Part shown: in pieces, positions 54,178 to 62,751 of the stretch | Position numbering within the stretch: position 1 is the stretch's first letter | Layout: each line of letters begins with the position of its first letter | DNA from: a virus | Virus record (IMG/VR): IMGVR_UViG_3300044617_000389 | Span: 1-64,000 of that record | Length of the DNA stretch: 64,000 bases | Reading direction: 5' to 3' (one strand) | Notes under the pieces: model-generated | Told to the model about the DNA's origin: nothing | Database searches by the model: none | Seen by the model: only the letters and a program-made list of their open reading frames with translations | Position numbers and translations under genes: made by a program

Positions 54178-56445
54178 ATGAATACATCACCCGAAATTGA
54201 AAACATCATCGAACAGGCAATCGCATTTGCCAAAGAGCATAATCACGAATACGTGACTATAGAGCATTTACTATTGGCATTAGTCACGTTTAGTCCGTTC
54301 AAGAAATGTCTGATCGGTTTTGGAGTAGATGTCGATCTTATGTCGGATGAGATCGCATCTTATGTCAAGGGATTGCAAAGCATTGTAGGCAAAGAACCAA
54401 ATGCTGTTCCTAAAAAGACTAACAGCCTTGAGCGTGTGATGAATCGTAGCGTGACGCAGGTATTGTTCAGCGGTCGCAGGACAGTTACTACTATCGATTT
54501 GTATTTTAGCATCGCTAGCGAAAACAACAGTCATGCACATTATTTCTTGTTGAAGTATGGTGTGTCCAAGCAAGAATTCTTCCCGTATTGGCAAAAGCAT
54601 TATAAGGGCGGTGAGCATGGTTCTGTCTTCACTGAGAGCCAAGCAGAAGAGATCCTAGAAGAACATACCATCAATCTCACTAATCTAGCAAGAAAAGATA
54701 AACTTGAGCCATTGATCGGTCGTCACAAAGAGATCGATGATATCATCAACGTACTCGCCAAGCGTTTCAAGAGCAACGTATTGATGGTAGGTGATCCGGG
54801 CGTAGGTAAGACTGCTATCGCAGAAGGTATCGCACGTGCCATCGTCAACGATGAAGTTCCTGAGTTCTTGAAGGATCATGAATTGTATAGTCTTGAGATC
54901 GGTAGTTTGTTAGCCGGTAGTCGTTATCGCGGTGATTTTGAAGAGAAGGTCAAGCAGGTAATGGAGGCACTCAATACTAAGAAGAAGGCTATCCTATTCA
55001 TCGATGAAGCACATATGATGCAAAACGCTGGCAGCAGTAGCAACGGCAGTGTTGACTTTGCTAACATGATCAAGCCTGCTATCACTAAGGGTACATTGAA
55101 GATCATCGCAAGCACGACTTGGGAAGATTTCTACGAAAGTTTTGAGAAGGATCGTGCATTGATGCGCAGGTTTTATCGTGTAGCAATCGATGAGCCTACC
55201 ACTGATACTACTGTTCGTATCTTGCGCGGTTTGAGCGAACGATTGAATGACTTCCATGATGTCAAGATCGCTGACGAAGCAATCGAAAGCGCAGTAGAAA
55301 TGGCTGGTCGTTATATTCATGATCGTAAAAATCCCGACAAGAGCATTGACTTGCTTGACGCAGCCTGTGCTAAACAGCGTGTTCTTGAGAACAAGGGCGC
55401 AGACATCACTAAGCAAATGATTTTTGATCAAGTAGAGAAGTTCACTGGAGTTCCTGCTGATAAGTTGTCGGGAGATAATTTTGATCGCATCACTAACCTT
55501 GAAAGTAATGTCAAGGCTAAACTATATGGTCAAGATGAAGCAGTAGACGAAGTGTTGGATCGTGTTTATGTAAGTTTTGCTGGAATCAACAACGAGACTA
55601 AGCCTATCGCAAGTTTCTTGTTCTTGGGCCCGACTGGTACAGGTAAGACTGAACTTGCTAAGTTGTTGAGCAAGAATCTTGACATGCCATTATTGAAATA
55701 TGATATGTCAGAGTATAGCGAGAAACATACAGTTAGCGCATTGATCGGACCTCCTCCTGGTTATGTTGGATTCGGTGATAGCCAAGTACAAGGTGGTCGC
55801 TTGATCAGTGACTTGAGCAAGAACCCGCATAGCATAATGTTGTTTGATGAAGTTGAGAAGGCTCACCCTGACATCTTCAACATCTTCTTGCAGATCCTTG
55901 ATGAAGGGCGCGTCACAGGTAGCAATGGTAAGGAAGTGTCATGTAAGAATACTATCATCATCATGACCAGTAACTTGGGCAGTGCAGATGGTGAACGAAA
56001 CGCTATCGGATTCGGTGACATGATAAAGACCGGTGAAGATGACAAGGCATTCAAGGACTTCTTCAAGCCTGAGTTTAGAAACCGTCTTGATAAGGTCTGT
56101 AAGTTCAAGAAGTTGGACACGCTGAGTATCAAGAAGATCGTTATCAAATTCACTGAGGATGTCAAAAAGGCATTGCTTGAGAAGCATAACATCACTCTTA
56201 ACTTAAGCGAACCGGTCGTTGAATATCTTGCTGACAAGGGTTACGATAGCAAGATGGGCGCACGTCCATTAGCACGTAAGATCGATGAATTGTTGCGTGT
56301 ACCTCTTTCAAAGAAGATTCTCTTTGAAAAGATCAACAATGCTAGCATCATGGTAAATCTAGTAGGAGACAACATCGAATTTGCCATCACGAATAAAATG
56401 ACAGCAAAGGTTGGAGATGATGGAATCATTACAGTTAACAATTGA
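54178..56445 (+). CDS. ClpA-like AAA+ unfoldase
   Basis: 755 residues, the length of bacterial ClpA. N-domain (about 1-145; HEYVTIEHLLLALV, LERVMNRSVTQVLFSGRR); D1 Walker A GDPGVGKT (205-212) and Walker B LFIDEAH; D2 Walker A GPTGTGKT (484-491), Walker B MLFDEVEKAH, pore loop PPGYVGFG, FRNRLD arginine finger and sensor-2 GARPLARKID. No ClpB-type M domain. I610-G611-F612 lies where ClpA/ClpX carry the ClpP-docking IG(L/F) loop, so pairing with host ClpP is plausible. A disaggregase-like role without ClpP is the alternative. Confidence 0.9.
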   Translation: MNTSPEIENIIEQAIAFAKEHNHEYVTIEHLLLALVTFSPFKKCLIGFGVDVDLMSDEIASYVKGLQSIVGKEPNAVPKKTNSLERVMNRSVTQVLFSGRRTVTTIDLYFSIASENNSHAHYFLLKYGVSKQEFFPYWQKHYKGGEHGSVFTESQAEEILEEHTINLTNLARKDKLEPLIGRHKEIDDIINVLAKRFKSNVLMVGDPGVGKTAIAEGIARAIVNDEVPEFLKDHELYSLEIGSLLAGSRYRGDFEEKVKQVMEALNTKKKAILFIDEAHMMQNAGSSSNGSVDFANMIKPAITKGTLKIIASTTWEDFYESFEKDRALMRRFYRVAIDEPTTDTTVRILRGLSERLNDFHDVKIADEAIESAVEMAGRYIHDRKNPDKSIDLLDAACAKQRVLENKGADITKQMIFDQVEKFTGVPADKLSGDNFDRITNLESNVKAKLYGQDEAVDEVLDRVYVSFAGINNETKPIASFLFLGPTGTGKTELAKLLSKNLDMPLLKYDMSEYSEKHTVSALIGPPPGYVGFGDSQVQGGRLISDLSKNPHSIMLFDEVEKAHPDIFNIFLQILDEGRVTGSNGKEVSCKNTIIIMTSNLGSADGERNAIGFGDMIKTGEDDKAFKDFFKPEFRNRLDKVCKFKKLDTLSIKKIVIKFTEDVKKALLEKHNITLNLSEPVVEYLADKGYDSKMGARPLARKIDELLRVPLSKKILFEKINNASIMVNLVGDNIEFAITNKMTAKVGDDGIITVNN

Positions 56446-57106
56446 TGACCGCACTGGTTTGTATTTTGGCAAATACAAATATCGCGCACAATTAAAAGTC
56501 ATGGGTGCTGCCTATACTTATTATACCAACACCCTTGACCAATTCAAGAAAAAACTTGAAAATACTAAGGCTAATAGGAATCAGTATAGAATCAGTATTT
56601 TAAATAGTAGGTTTGAAGAGACATACGATCATATTAATTTCGAGCAGATAGAAAAGTTTTTTGATTGGAAGAATAATAGAAATAACGAAACCTTCATGTG
56701 TAGGATTCAAGGGAATAATATCAGTTTTTTCAGTAATGATCTAGACATGCTCAAGACATTAGTTGTGATAGATCCTTCACTCAAGTTTAGTGAAGCATAC
56801 ATCAAAACTTCAGATACATTGTTCTTTAAGAAAGAACCTAAATATAAGCACAGAACTTTCTTTAAAGGTAGGAAATGCCCGGTAGATTTTCAAGATCAGG
56901 TCAATGACTTGAGAAATATGTACGGGGACAAGATACGTTTCAGTCCCGGGATGGTCAGGATGCTTAATAAATATCCGCAGAGTACATACCGATATATGCA
57001 CACATCGTACTATATAGACTATAACGACCCCGGGATGATATCTATCTTGGGTATATGGTTTGGTGATTTTCTAGGGAAATCATATTCTCTACAGAAACAG
57101 AAGTGA
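56417..57106 (+). CDS. conserved phage protein, unknown function
   Basis: 229 residues from ATG 56417 (56420 is equally possible), overlapping the ClpA-like end by 29 bp, so translation is coupled. Basic and aromatic (TGLYFGKYKYRAQLKVMG), rich in K, R, N and Y, with conserved-looking segments FKGRKCPVDF and YPQSTYRYM. No motif. May be an RNA- or DNA-binding protein; unassigned. Confidence 0.68.
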   Translation: MMESLQLTIDDRTGLYFGKYKYRAQLKVMGAAYTYYTNTLDQFKKKLENTKANRNQYRISILNSRFEETYDHINFEQIEKFFDWKNNRNNETFMCRIQGNNISFFSNDLDMLKTLVVIDPSLKFSEAYIKTSDTLFFKKEPKYKHRTFFKGRKCPVDFQDQVNDLRNMYGDKIRFSPGMVRMLNKYPQSTYRYMHTSYYIDYNDPGMISILGIWFGDFLGKSYSLQKQK

Positions 57107-57110
57107 TATA

Positions 57111-57118
57111 GATAAATA
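57111..57118 (+). promoter_or_regulatory. late promoter box GATAAATA
   Basis: GATAAATAC, followed by AATGGAG as ribosome site and ATG at 57140. Confidence 0.7.
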
Positions 57119-57139
57119 CTCTAATAGAATGGAGTATTT

Positions 57140-57307
57140 ATGGCTAAAATCGTAGAAGATGTCGTTGTCATAAAGTTCAGCAAGATAGTCAAAGACAACG
57201 ATAAAGACAGTGCAGATATTGCTACACCAGAGACGTTGGCCGCATTAGAACAAGTGGCCCAAGAACTCGCGGGTGAGGGCATCGTTGTTGAAGCGGTGAA
57301 AGCATAA
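57140..57307 (+). CDS. small conserved protein, 55 residues
   Basis: A complete reading frame MAKIVEDVVVIKFSKIVKDN... ending in a stop that overlaps the next ATG (TAATG). It has a late promoter box and ribosome site of its own, codon use as in its neighbours and a plausible alpha/beta composition with a conserved-looking start. No function recognised. Confidence 0.72.
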   Translation: MAKIVEDVVVIKFSKIVKDNDKDSADIATPETLAALEQVAQELAGEGIVVEAVKA

Positions 57308-57693
57308 TGAGTCAGGTCACTATACTTGAATTATTACCGCAGACAACTTATAACGGCGGCGGTACTGCCAATGTTTATACAGTTACGGGTAATGCACAGC
57401 CCGCGGCTGCATATTATCTAGGAAACCAAGACCTACAAACAGTCAATATCAGATTGTCTAATTGTAGCGCGAACATCGTTATTGAAGCAAGTTTAAATAG
57501 TAATAGTTCTAATGCTGAATGGTTCAAGGTATATGAACTAGTGGCTAATGCTAATTCAGCCACAGGCAGCGATACTTATGATGCAAGCAACGCAAGCATC
57601 TATACTAATATAGAAGGTAATTTCGTTTACATGCGCGCCAAAATCGTTGATTTTGCGGGCGGTGTTGTTAATTTTGTTAAGTTGAGTTATTAA
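57307..57693 (+). CDS. small beta-rich structural-type protein
   Basis: 128 residues, N/A/S/Y-rich with few charges. Looks like a virion decoration or fibre tip unit (SQVTILELLPQTTYNGGGTA). Coupled to the 55-residue gene by TAATG. Followed one base later by the nucleotidyltransferase. No family recognised. Confidence 0.7.
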   Translation: MSQVTILELLPQTTYNGGGTANVYTVTGNAQPAAAYYLGNQDLQTVNIRLSNCSANIVIEASLNSNSSNAEWFKVYELVANANSATGSDTYDASNASIYTNIEGNFVYMRAKIVDFAGGVVNFVKLSY

Positions 57694-57694
57694 T

Positions 57695-58387
57695 ATGAAA
57701 CAGATAGTCATCATGCCAGGTGGTTTTCATCCTTTCCATGCAGGACATTATGCATTGTATAAGAGTGCATTAGAAGCCTTTCCGGGAGCGGATGTTTATG
57801 TGGCAGCGACTAACGATCAAAAAGCAAGACCTTTTCCCTTTGAAATCAAAGAGAAACTAGCAAAACTTGCAGGCGTTGCACCGGGACGTTTTGTTCAAGT
57901 AAAAAGTCCCTTCAAACCAGAAGAGATAACAAGCCAGTATGATCCTGATAGTGATGTATTGATTTTTGTGCGTAGCGAAAAAGATAGAACTGAGCAACCT
58001 AAACCAGGTGGTACTAAGAAAGATGGCAGTCCTAGTTATTTTCAACCATGGACTGGTAAAGATTTACAACCTTTCAGTAAACATGCATACATTGATTATC
58101 TACCAACAGTAGAATTCGGTCCAGGAATCAAGAGCGCAACTGAGATACGTAATGCATGGCCTGGATTGAATGATAGACAAAAGACCGCAATGGTAATGAG
58201 CCTATATCCTGCTACACAAAAGAATCAAAAACTAGCAACCAATGTAGTTAAATTACTTGATGCAGGTATGGGCGCACAGACTGAGGCTGCTAATCCTGCA
58301 CAGCAGGCAGCGATTGCTATCAGTATGAAGAAAGACGGAAAGAAGCCCGAAGTCAAAGAAGCGATAGACTATCTACCTGAGAATTAA
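57695..58387 (+). CDS. nucleotidyltransferase-fold protein (HxGH family)
   Basis: 230 residues. GGFHPFHAGHYALY carries the HxGH motif (H15-A-G-H18), and GIKSATEIRNAW resembles the ISSTxxR-type second motif of NMN/pantetheine/cytidylyl transferases. The extra C-terminal part (about 190-230; QQAAIAISMKKDGKKPEV) recurs in other phage proteins as I recall. Could be NMN adenylyltransferase-like or a CDP-activating enzyme for a glycan; substrate not determinable. Adjacent to SGNH and glycosyltransferase genes. Confidence 0.75.
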   Translation: MKQIVIMPGGFHPFHAGHYALYKSALEAFPGADVYVAATNDQKARPFPFEIKEKLAKLAGVAPGRFVQVKSPFKPEEITSQYDPDSDVLIFVRSEKDRTEQPKPGGTKKDGSPSYFQPWTGKDLQPFSKHAYIDYLPTVEFGPGIKSATEIRNAWPGLNDRQKTAMVMSLYPATQKNQKLATNVVKLLDAGMGAQTEAANPAQQAAIAISMKKDGKKPEVKEAIDYLPEN

Positions 58388-59187
58388 TGATTTATAACTA
58401 TTTTCAGAATGGTTTCATAGGGCATTCCAAACCATACAATCGTTATTATTACTTTAAGGGCGAGCGCGAAGAGTTTGAAAATAACTGCGCAAAAATAAAA
58501 AACTGGCGATATAAAGACTTAGATATAACCTATGACTATAATAGTAATGGTCATAGATGTAAAGAGATACAAGATTTAAACGATGATTATATATTGGTTA
58601 CTGGATGCAGTACAACTGATGGTCACGCAGAAAAACTGGAAGAGACGTACCCCTATATATTAGCCAAGAATCTTGGATTGGATTATTATAATCTAGGATT
58701 AAAAGGCTCTTCAGTCAACACCACATATTATAATCTTACTATGTTCCTTAATAAGGTACATATTAAACCCAAAGCAATCATTCTGCAATGGCCTCATTTC
58801 AATAGATATGCATTGGTACATAAAGAAGGTCAGTATGCAGTTTATAACCCTATGCAAGACTTTCATTTTCAGTATGATTACGAAGTATTCAAGACATTAC
58901 ACATGCATGAATTGCCTGTAAGTCACTCTCATTTTTATAGAAAATTGACATTGGAATATCTATCCACTATGAACATCAAGGTGATAGAGTTAAACTTGAT
59001 GGCGGATATTAAACTAGAAAATGAAGGTTACAATACTAATATCATTCAATGGGACGGAATAGAGACATTTCAAGATGTCGCTAGAGATTTAATACATGCA
59101 GGACCTATCACTAATACTCTTTGGGCTAACAAATTATTAGAAATGGTAGACTATCAAACGTATAAGAAAAAAATCAGCACTCTCTGA
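58387..59187 (+). CDS. SGNH-type hydrolase-like protein B
   Basis: 266 residues, coupled to the preceding gene (TAATG). An N-terminal extension (about 1-65), then VTGCSTTDGH with S75 as candidate nucleophile and GSSVNTT (107-113) with N111, as in the 9202 protein. No clear C-terminal Asp-x-x-His can be assigned by eye, so catalysis is uncertain. Likely acyl/acetyl group transferase or esterase working on carbohydrate, given its neighbours. Confidence 0.6.
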   Translation: MIYNYFQNGFIGHSKPYNRYYYFKGEREEFENNCAKIKNWRYKDLDITYDYNSNGHRCKEIQDLNDDYILVTGCSTTDGHAEKLEETYPYILAKNLGLDYYNLGLKGSSVNTTYYNLTMFLNKVHIKPKAIILQWPHFNRYALVHKEGQYAVYNPMQDFHFQYDYEVFKTLHMHELPVSHSHFYRKLTLEYLSTMNIKVIELNLMADIKLENEGYNTNIIQWDGIETFQDVARDLIHAGPITNTLWANKLLEMVDYQTYKKKISTL

Positions 59188-59191
59188 CAAC

Positions 59192-59199
59192 AGTAAATA
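59192..59199 (+). promoter_or_regulatory. late promoter-like box AGTAAATA
   Basis: AGTAAATA followed by GAGAGGAAAT before the ATG at 59223. Confidence 0.45.
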
Positions 59200-59222
59200 A
59201 CTGTACAAGTTTGAGAGGAAAT

Positions 59223-60089
59223 ATGGCCAACAAAAAAACTAAAGCAGAAGAGAAGACTGTTCCAGTAGAACAGGTTCAAGAGATTGTTGCACAGGCGCAG
59301 CAGGCTCCCCAAGCAGATGGGCAGCAACAGCCCGGACAGCAACAGATACAAGTCAATGTCGATTTTTTGAGAACTACTAGAGTTCATATAGCGATGCCAT
59401 GTTATGGCGGGATGCTTACAGAATCCACCTTCATGAGTTTCATTAAATGGGCGAATACTGCAAGACAGTTAGGAATCGATTGGACACTGGAGACTATGGT
59501 CAACGAGAGTTTGATCAGCCGCGCACGTAATACACTTACTGCCAAGTTCCTCGATATGCCAGACGCGACACACTTGTTCTTTGTCGATGCTGATATCGGC
59601 TGGGAACCATGGCACTTGTTAGTATTATTAAATCGTAACGTAGATGTTATCGGTGGATTATATCCAATGAAGACTATGCCTATCAAGTGGGTAGTCAATG
59701 GATTTGATGGAGCCGAAGAAGGTCCAGATGGACTACAAGAAGTAAGCAAAGCAGGTACAGGTTTCTTATTGATGAAGAAGCACGTATTTGAAAAGATGAA
59801 CGGTCACCCTGCGGTCAAGCAGTATAAGAACGACATCGGTCTTGATCCTAAGTATGATAAGCATCTTAAGACTTACTTTGACACAGCAGTTCGTCAGAAT
59901 CGTTACTATAGCGAGGATTGGACTTTCTGTGAGAACTGGCGTGACTTAGGCGGCCGTATCTGGGTCGATAAGCGAGTTCTATTGCGTCACTCAGGTAGTT
60001 ATGTGTTCTGTATGGAAAATCAGCAGTACTTGATGGATAACATAGGTCCTATGTATATCAAAGAGCAAGAAGCAAAGAAGGCACAATAA
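59223..60089 (+). CDS. GT-A type glycosyltransferase
   Basis: 288 residues from ATG 59223 after GAGAGGAAAT (a TTG at 59211 lies within the ribosome site). A Q/P/E-rich N-terminal tail (about 1-45) precedes a GT-A-like core: VHIAMPCYGGM, LISRARNTL, FFVDADIGWEP with a D-A-D metal motif, and GTGFLLMKKHVFEKM. C-terminal YYSEDWTFCENW with the ED motif of a GT-2-like family, common in marine phages. Probably modifies virion or surface glycans; the acceptor is unknown. Confidence 0.78.
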   Translation: MANKKTKAEEKTVPVEQVQEIVAQAQQAPQADGQQQPGQQQIQVNVDFLRTTRVHIAMPCYGGMLTESTFMSFIKWANTARQLGIDWTLETMVNESLISRARNTLTAKFLDMPDATHLFFVDADIGWEPWHLLVLLNRNVDVIGGLYPMKTMPIKWVVNGFDGAEEGPDGLQEVSKAGTGFLLMKKHVFEKMNGHPAVKQYKNDIGLDPKYDKHLKTYFDTAVRQNRYYSEDWTFCENWRDLGGRIWVDKRVLLRHSGSYVFCMENQQYLMDNIGPMYIKEQEAKKAQ

Positions 60090-60100
60090 GCCAAAACATA

Positions 60101-60127
60101 AAAGCCCCGTAAGGGGCTTTTATTTTA
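60101..60127. terminator. intrinsic terminator between convergent genes
   Basis: 8-bp stem AAAGCCCC / GGGGCTTT with a GTAA loop, followed by T/A-rich sequence. Confidence 0.85.
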
Positions 60128-61519
60128 TATCAATCTGAAAACGTATTTTTTTCTATTAATAAAGAGATCGTAGTTATACTCCACGATATCAATTAATTTT
60201 TTGCGATAGTTATTAAGAGTGGCTTTGTCTAAAGTAGTCCATCTCTTTATCTCTTCTGTTACCATGATCATTCTTGTGGTATCGTCAGTCTCTTTATCAT
60301 AATCCTCATTTATATATGGGTGAAATGTTTGATATCCCATGTCATGTAATAATTCTAAAGAGTTGGCTACAGTCAACAAGATGAATGGATGTCTACAAGC
60401 GATTGCTTTATATGTTTTTTCAGTCAAAAATCTGCAATACTTATTGCCTATCTGTTCGTCATAATCCTTGCTATAGTAAGTCTCATTGATGATGCTGAAA
60501 TAACTATTCTTTAAGTAAGGAAGCAACGTTCTAACCTTATCAGGACTTTCGTAGATATTATTTTTATGACTATCTACAAACATAGGAAACTTATCATATA
60601 TATCCATACCATTTAATATAGACGATCTTAAGGGTTCTTTAAAAAATCGTTGATTATGATAAGTCAGCGTAGCCCATTTTTTCTGATCATCATCTCCGTG
60701 AAAGTATTTTTTGTACAACGGATGATCGATCTCACGTATGTCTGTTATCTCAAAAGACGGTTGTTCATTTGAAGATATGAAGCAATTACCCAACAACACT
60801 TCAGGAACTCCTACAAAACTGTTGTATCCATAATCTAATAACTTAGCATCATTCAAATGACTTATGAATGCAGCCCTGTGTAATCTCCATGCTTGGTTAA
60901 GATTTAGATATATTTTTTCAGGGTTCTCATTTTCTAATGGTCCTTTGATTTTTGTTGTTCGTATATCTATGTTGTATGCTTCAAATTCTCTGATGAATCT
61001 TGTTTTCATCCAGTAGTCAAAGTGATTATATAATACTACGTGACAAGGTTCTAATCCGTATATTCCTGCTATTTTAGGTACTAAAAATTTATAGTCCTGA
61101 CCATGACTTACTATGATTATCTGAGATGTAGGTATCTTGTTTAAAATACAAACATTTTTAAAGAGTCTATGTAGAAAGCCTTCACCCGGATCGCCATGTT
61201 CATATATCAGGAAACTCTCTTTTTGTCGTATCTCATTTAATATCGAATCAGGTATATCTGATAGGTCTTCAAGTAGTTTTTTAGGGTCTCTTCCTGCAGT
61301 ATAATGTCCTTCGAATAATACAGGAATCATTTTAGCAAGAGAGTAATGCGTCTTGCCCTGCGTGATTTTATTGATTTCGTCTGAAAATATAGTCCTACAT
61401 ATAGTAGGATTTAGTGCATCAAATCCTTCCCTTGTTGGTAGTCCTTTACGCGCTACTGCGTTATACTTCTCTGTACCCCTTTGTTTTGCATATATCGGAT
61501 GATTGTAGTTTATGGCCAT
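60125..61519 (-). CDS. glycosyltransferase-like protein C
   Basis: 464 residues on the reverse strand. C-terminal signature: FLTEKTYKAIACRHPFILLT, GYQTFHPYINEDYD, TDDTTR, as in 7688 and 21638. The N-terminal part has motifs EHGDPGEGFLHRLF and IIIVSHGQDYKF, possibly a nucleotide-sugar fold. The perfect late box TATAAATA lies 6 nt before the ATG, predicting a leaderless late message. Together with the NTase, SGNH and GT-A genes it forms a probable glycan cassette. Confidence 0.55.
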   Translation of the reverse strand: MAINYNHPIYAKQRGTEKYNAVARKGLPTREGFDALNPTICRTIFSDEINKITQGKTHYSLAKMIPVLFEGHYTAGRDPKKLLEDLSDIPDSILNEIRQKESFLIYEHGDPGEGFLHRLFKNVCILNKIPTSQIIIVSHGQDYKFLVPKIAGIYGLEPCHVVLYNHFDYWMKTRFIREFEAYNIDIRTTKIKGPLENENPEKIYLNLNQAWRLHRAAFISHLNDAKLLDYGYNSFVGVPEVLLGNCFISSNEQPSFEITDIREIDHPLYKKYFHGDDDQKKWATLTYHNQRFFKEPLRSSILNGMDIYDKFPMFVDSHKNNIYESPDKVRTLLPYLKNSYFSIINETYYSKDYDEQIGNKYCRFLTEKTYKAIACRHPFILLTVANSLELLHDMGYQTFHPYINEDYDKETDDTTRMIMVTEEIKRWTTLDKATLNNYRKKLIDIVEYNYDLFINRKKYVFRLI

Positions 61520-61524
61520 AAGTC

Positions 61525-61532
61525 TATTTATA
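61525..61532 (-). promoter_or_regulatory. consensus late promoter TATAAATA, leaderless
   Basis: Exact T4 consensus TATAAATA on the reverse strand, ending 6 nt before the ATG at 61519. Divergent from the + box at 61560. Confidence 0.75.
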
Positions 61533-61559
61533 ATCTATTAGTCAGTACATGGACAAATA

Positions 61560-61567
61560 GATAAATA
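61560..61567 (+). promoter_or_regulatory. late promoter box GATAAATA
   Basis: GATAAATAC 23 nt before the ATG at 61591; ribosome site weak (CGGAATT). Confidence 0.7.
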
Positions 61568-61590
61568 CTATATTATTACGGAATTAAGTC

Positions 61591-62751
61591 ATGAAAATCA
61601 AAGACATTTATGAAAGCACAACATCAGGGTCAGTAGCAAGCGTTGCGATGCCCATGGGTGGCACTCAGAAGCGTGAGGGCACACTATTCAAGGGTAAGAA
61701 GACCAAGAAGAAATTCTATGAGTCTGAAGTCAGTGAAGCAGAAGTCAATGAAGCAGACCTTATACTAGTCCCCGGACAAGGGAAGAAATTAAAGCCCGGA
61801 TTCATACCTAAAGATCAGGATCGTAGAGATCACGAAGTAGAGATGGCACGTAGCGACTTATTCCATGCGGCACAGAATGCTAAAGAAATCTATAAGATGA
61901 TACATCAGGTTTCAGAAGACGAGGGTCTAGAGGGTTGGGTACAAGAGAAAATCATCAAAGCCAGTGACTATCTAAACACAGTTCGTGAATATCTAGAACA
62001 CAAAACATATATGCAAGAGGGCGGTGTTATCGCCGGTGGCATGAGCAATTTTGAAGAAGGCTGGAAAGGTGAATTAGCAGGCGGTACTATTGGAGGAATT
62101 GCTGGCCATGTGGCAGGTAGCGCAGTTGGAGGCCCAATTGGTGGAATTATCGGCGGTGCAGTAGGTGGTACCGGCGGCGGAATCATTGGCCGTGAACTAA
62201 CCAAAGAAGAACAATTAAATGAACTTGCGCCGATATTGGCTGCAGGTGCTAGATTAGTAATTACAATGGCACCTAAAATTGCACAAGTTCTTAAAAATAC
62301 AGGTAAGGCTACAGCGAAAGCGGCCGCACCAGTTGCTAAATCTGGTGCAGAGATTGCAGCCAAGAATGCAGATAAAATTGGGGTTGGACTAGGTGCCTAC
62401 GAAATTGGATCTTCTGCGGCTGACATTGCCAAGGCCATAACTGCCAAAGTGGGCACAGCACTGGAAGAAAAAACAATCATGGAACTAGCCCAGGTGGCTT
62501 TTAAATTTGCTATCCCTGCTGGTATTGTGTTGGCCATATTATATGGTGGCAAAAAAGTAATCGATTCGTTGTTTAGCAATTCTAACCAACAGCAAGGTGT
62601 AGCGGAAGATCAAGTTGACGAAGAAAAAGACGCATGTTACAATAAAGTCAAGAGCCGTTATAAAGTATGGCCTAGTGCTTATGCATCAGGTGCATTAGTC
62701 AAGTGCCGTAAAGTTGGCGCAAGCAATTGGGGCAATAGTAGCAAGAAATGA
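61591..62751 (+). CDS. mosaic virion protein with leader, glycine zipper and membrane segment
   Basis: 386 residues. The start MKIKDIYEST holds I6-Y7-E8, a gp21-like site. In order: basic segment KGKKTKKKF; a helical module (83-138, containing EDEGLEGWVQEKI) common in marine phages; a glycine zipper (about 161-200, GGPIGGIIGGAVGG); A-rich helices; a hydrophobic helix about 301-322 (FAIPAGIVLAILYGG); and a C-terminal Cys module CYNKVKSRYKVWPSAYASG. Looks like a packaged protein able to enter or cross a membrane at injection. Function inferred. Confidence 0.7.
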   Translation: MKIKDIYESTTSGSVASVAMPMGGTQKREGTLFKGKKTKKKFYESEVSEAEVNEADLILVPGQGKKLKPGFIPKDQDRRDHEVEMARSDLFHAAQNAKEIYKMIHQVSEDEGLEGWVQEKIIKASDYLNTVREYLEHKTYMQEGGVIAGGMSNFEEGWKGELAGGTIGGIAGHVAGSAVGGPIGGIIGGAVGGTGGGIIGRELTKEEQLNELAPILAAGARLVITMAPKIAQVLKNTGKATAKAAAPVAKSGAEIAAKNADKIGVGLGAYEIGSSAADIAKAITAKVGTALEEKTIMELAQVAFKFAIPAGIVLAILYGGKKVIDSLFSNSNQQQGVAEDQVDEEKDACYNKVKSRYKVWPSAYASGALVKCRKVGASNWGNSSKK

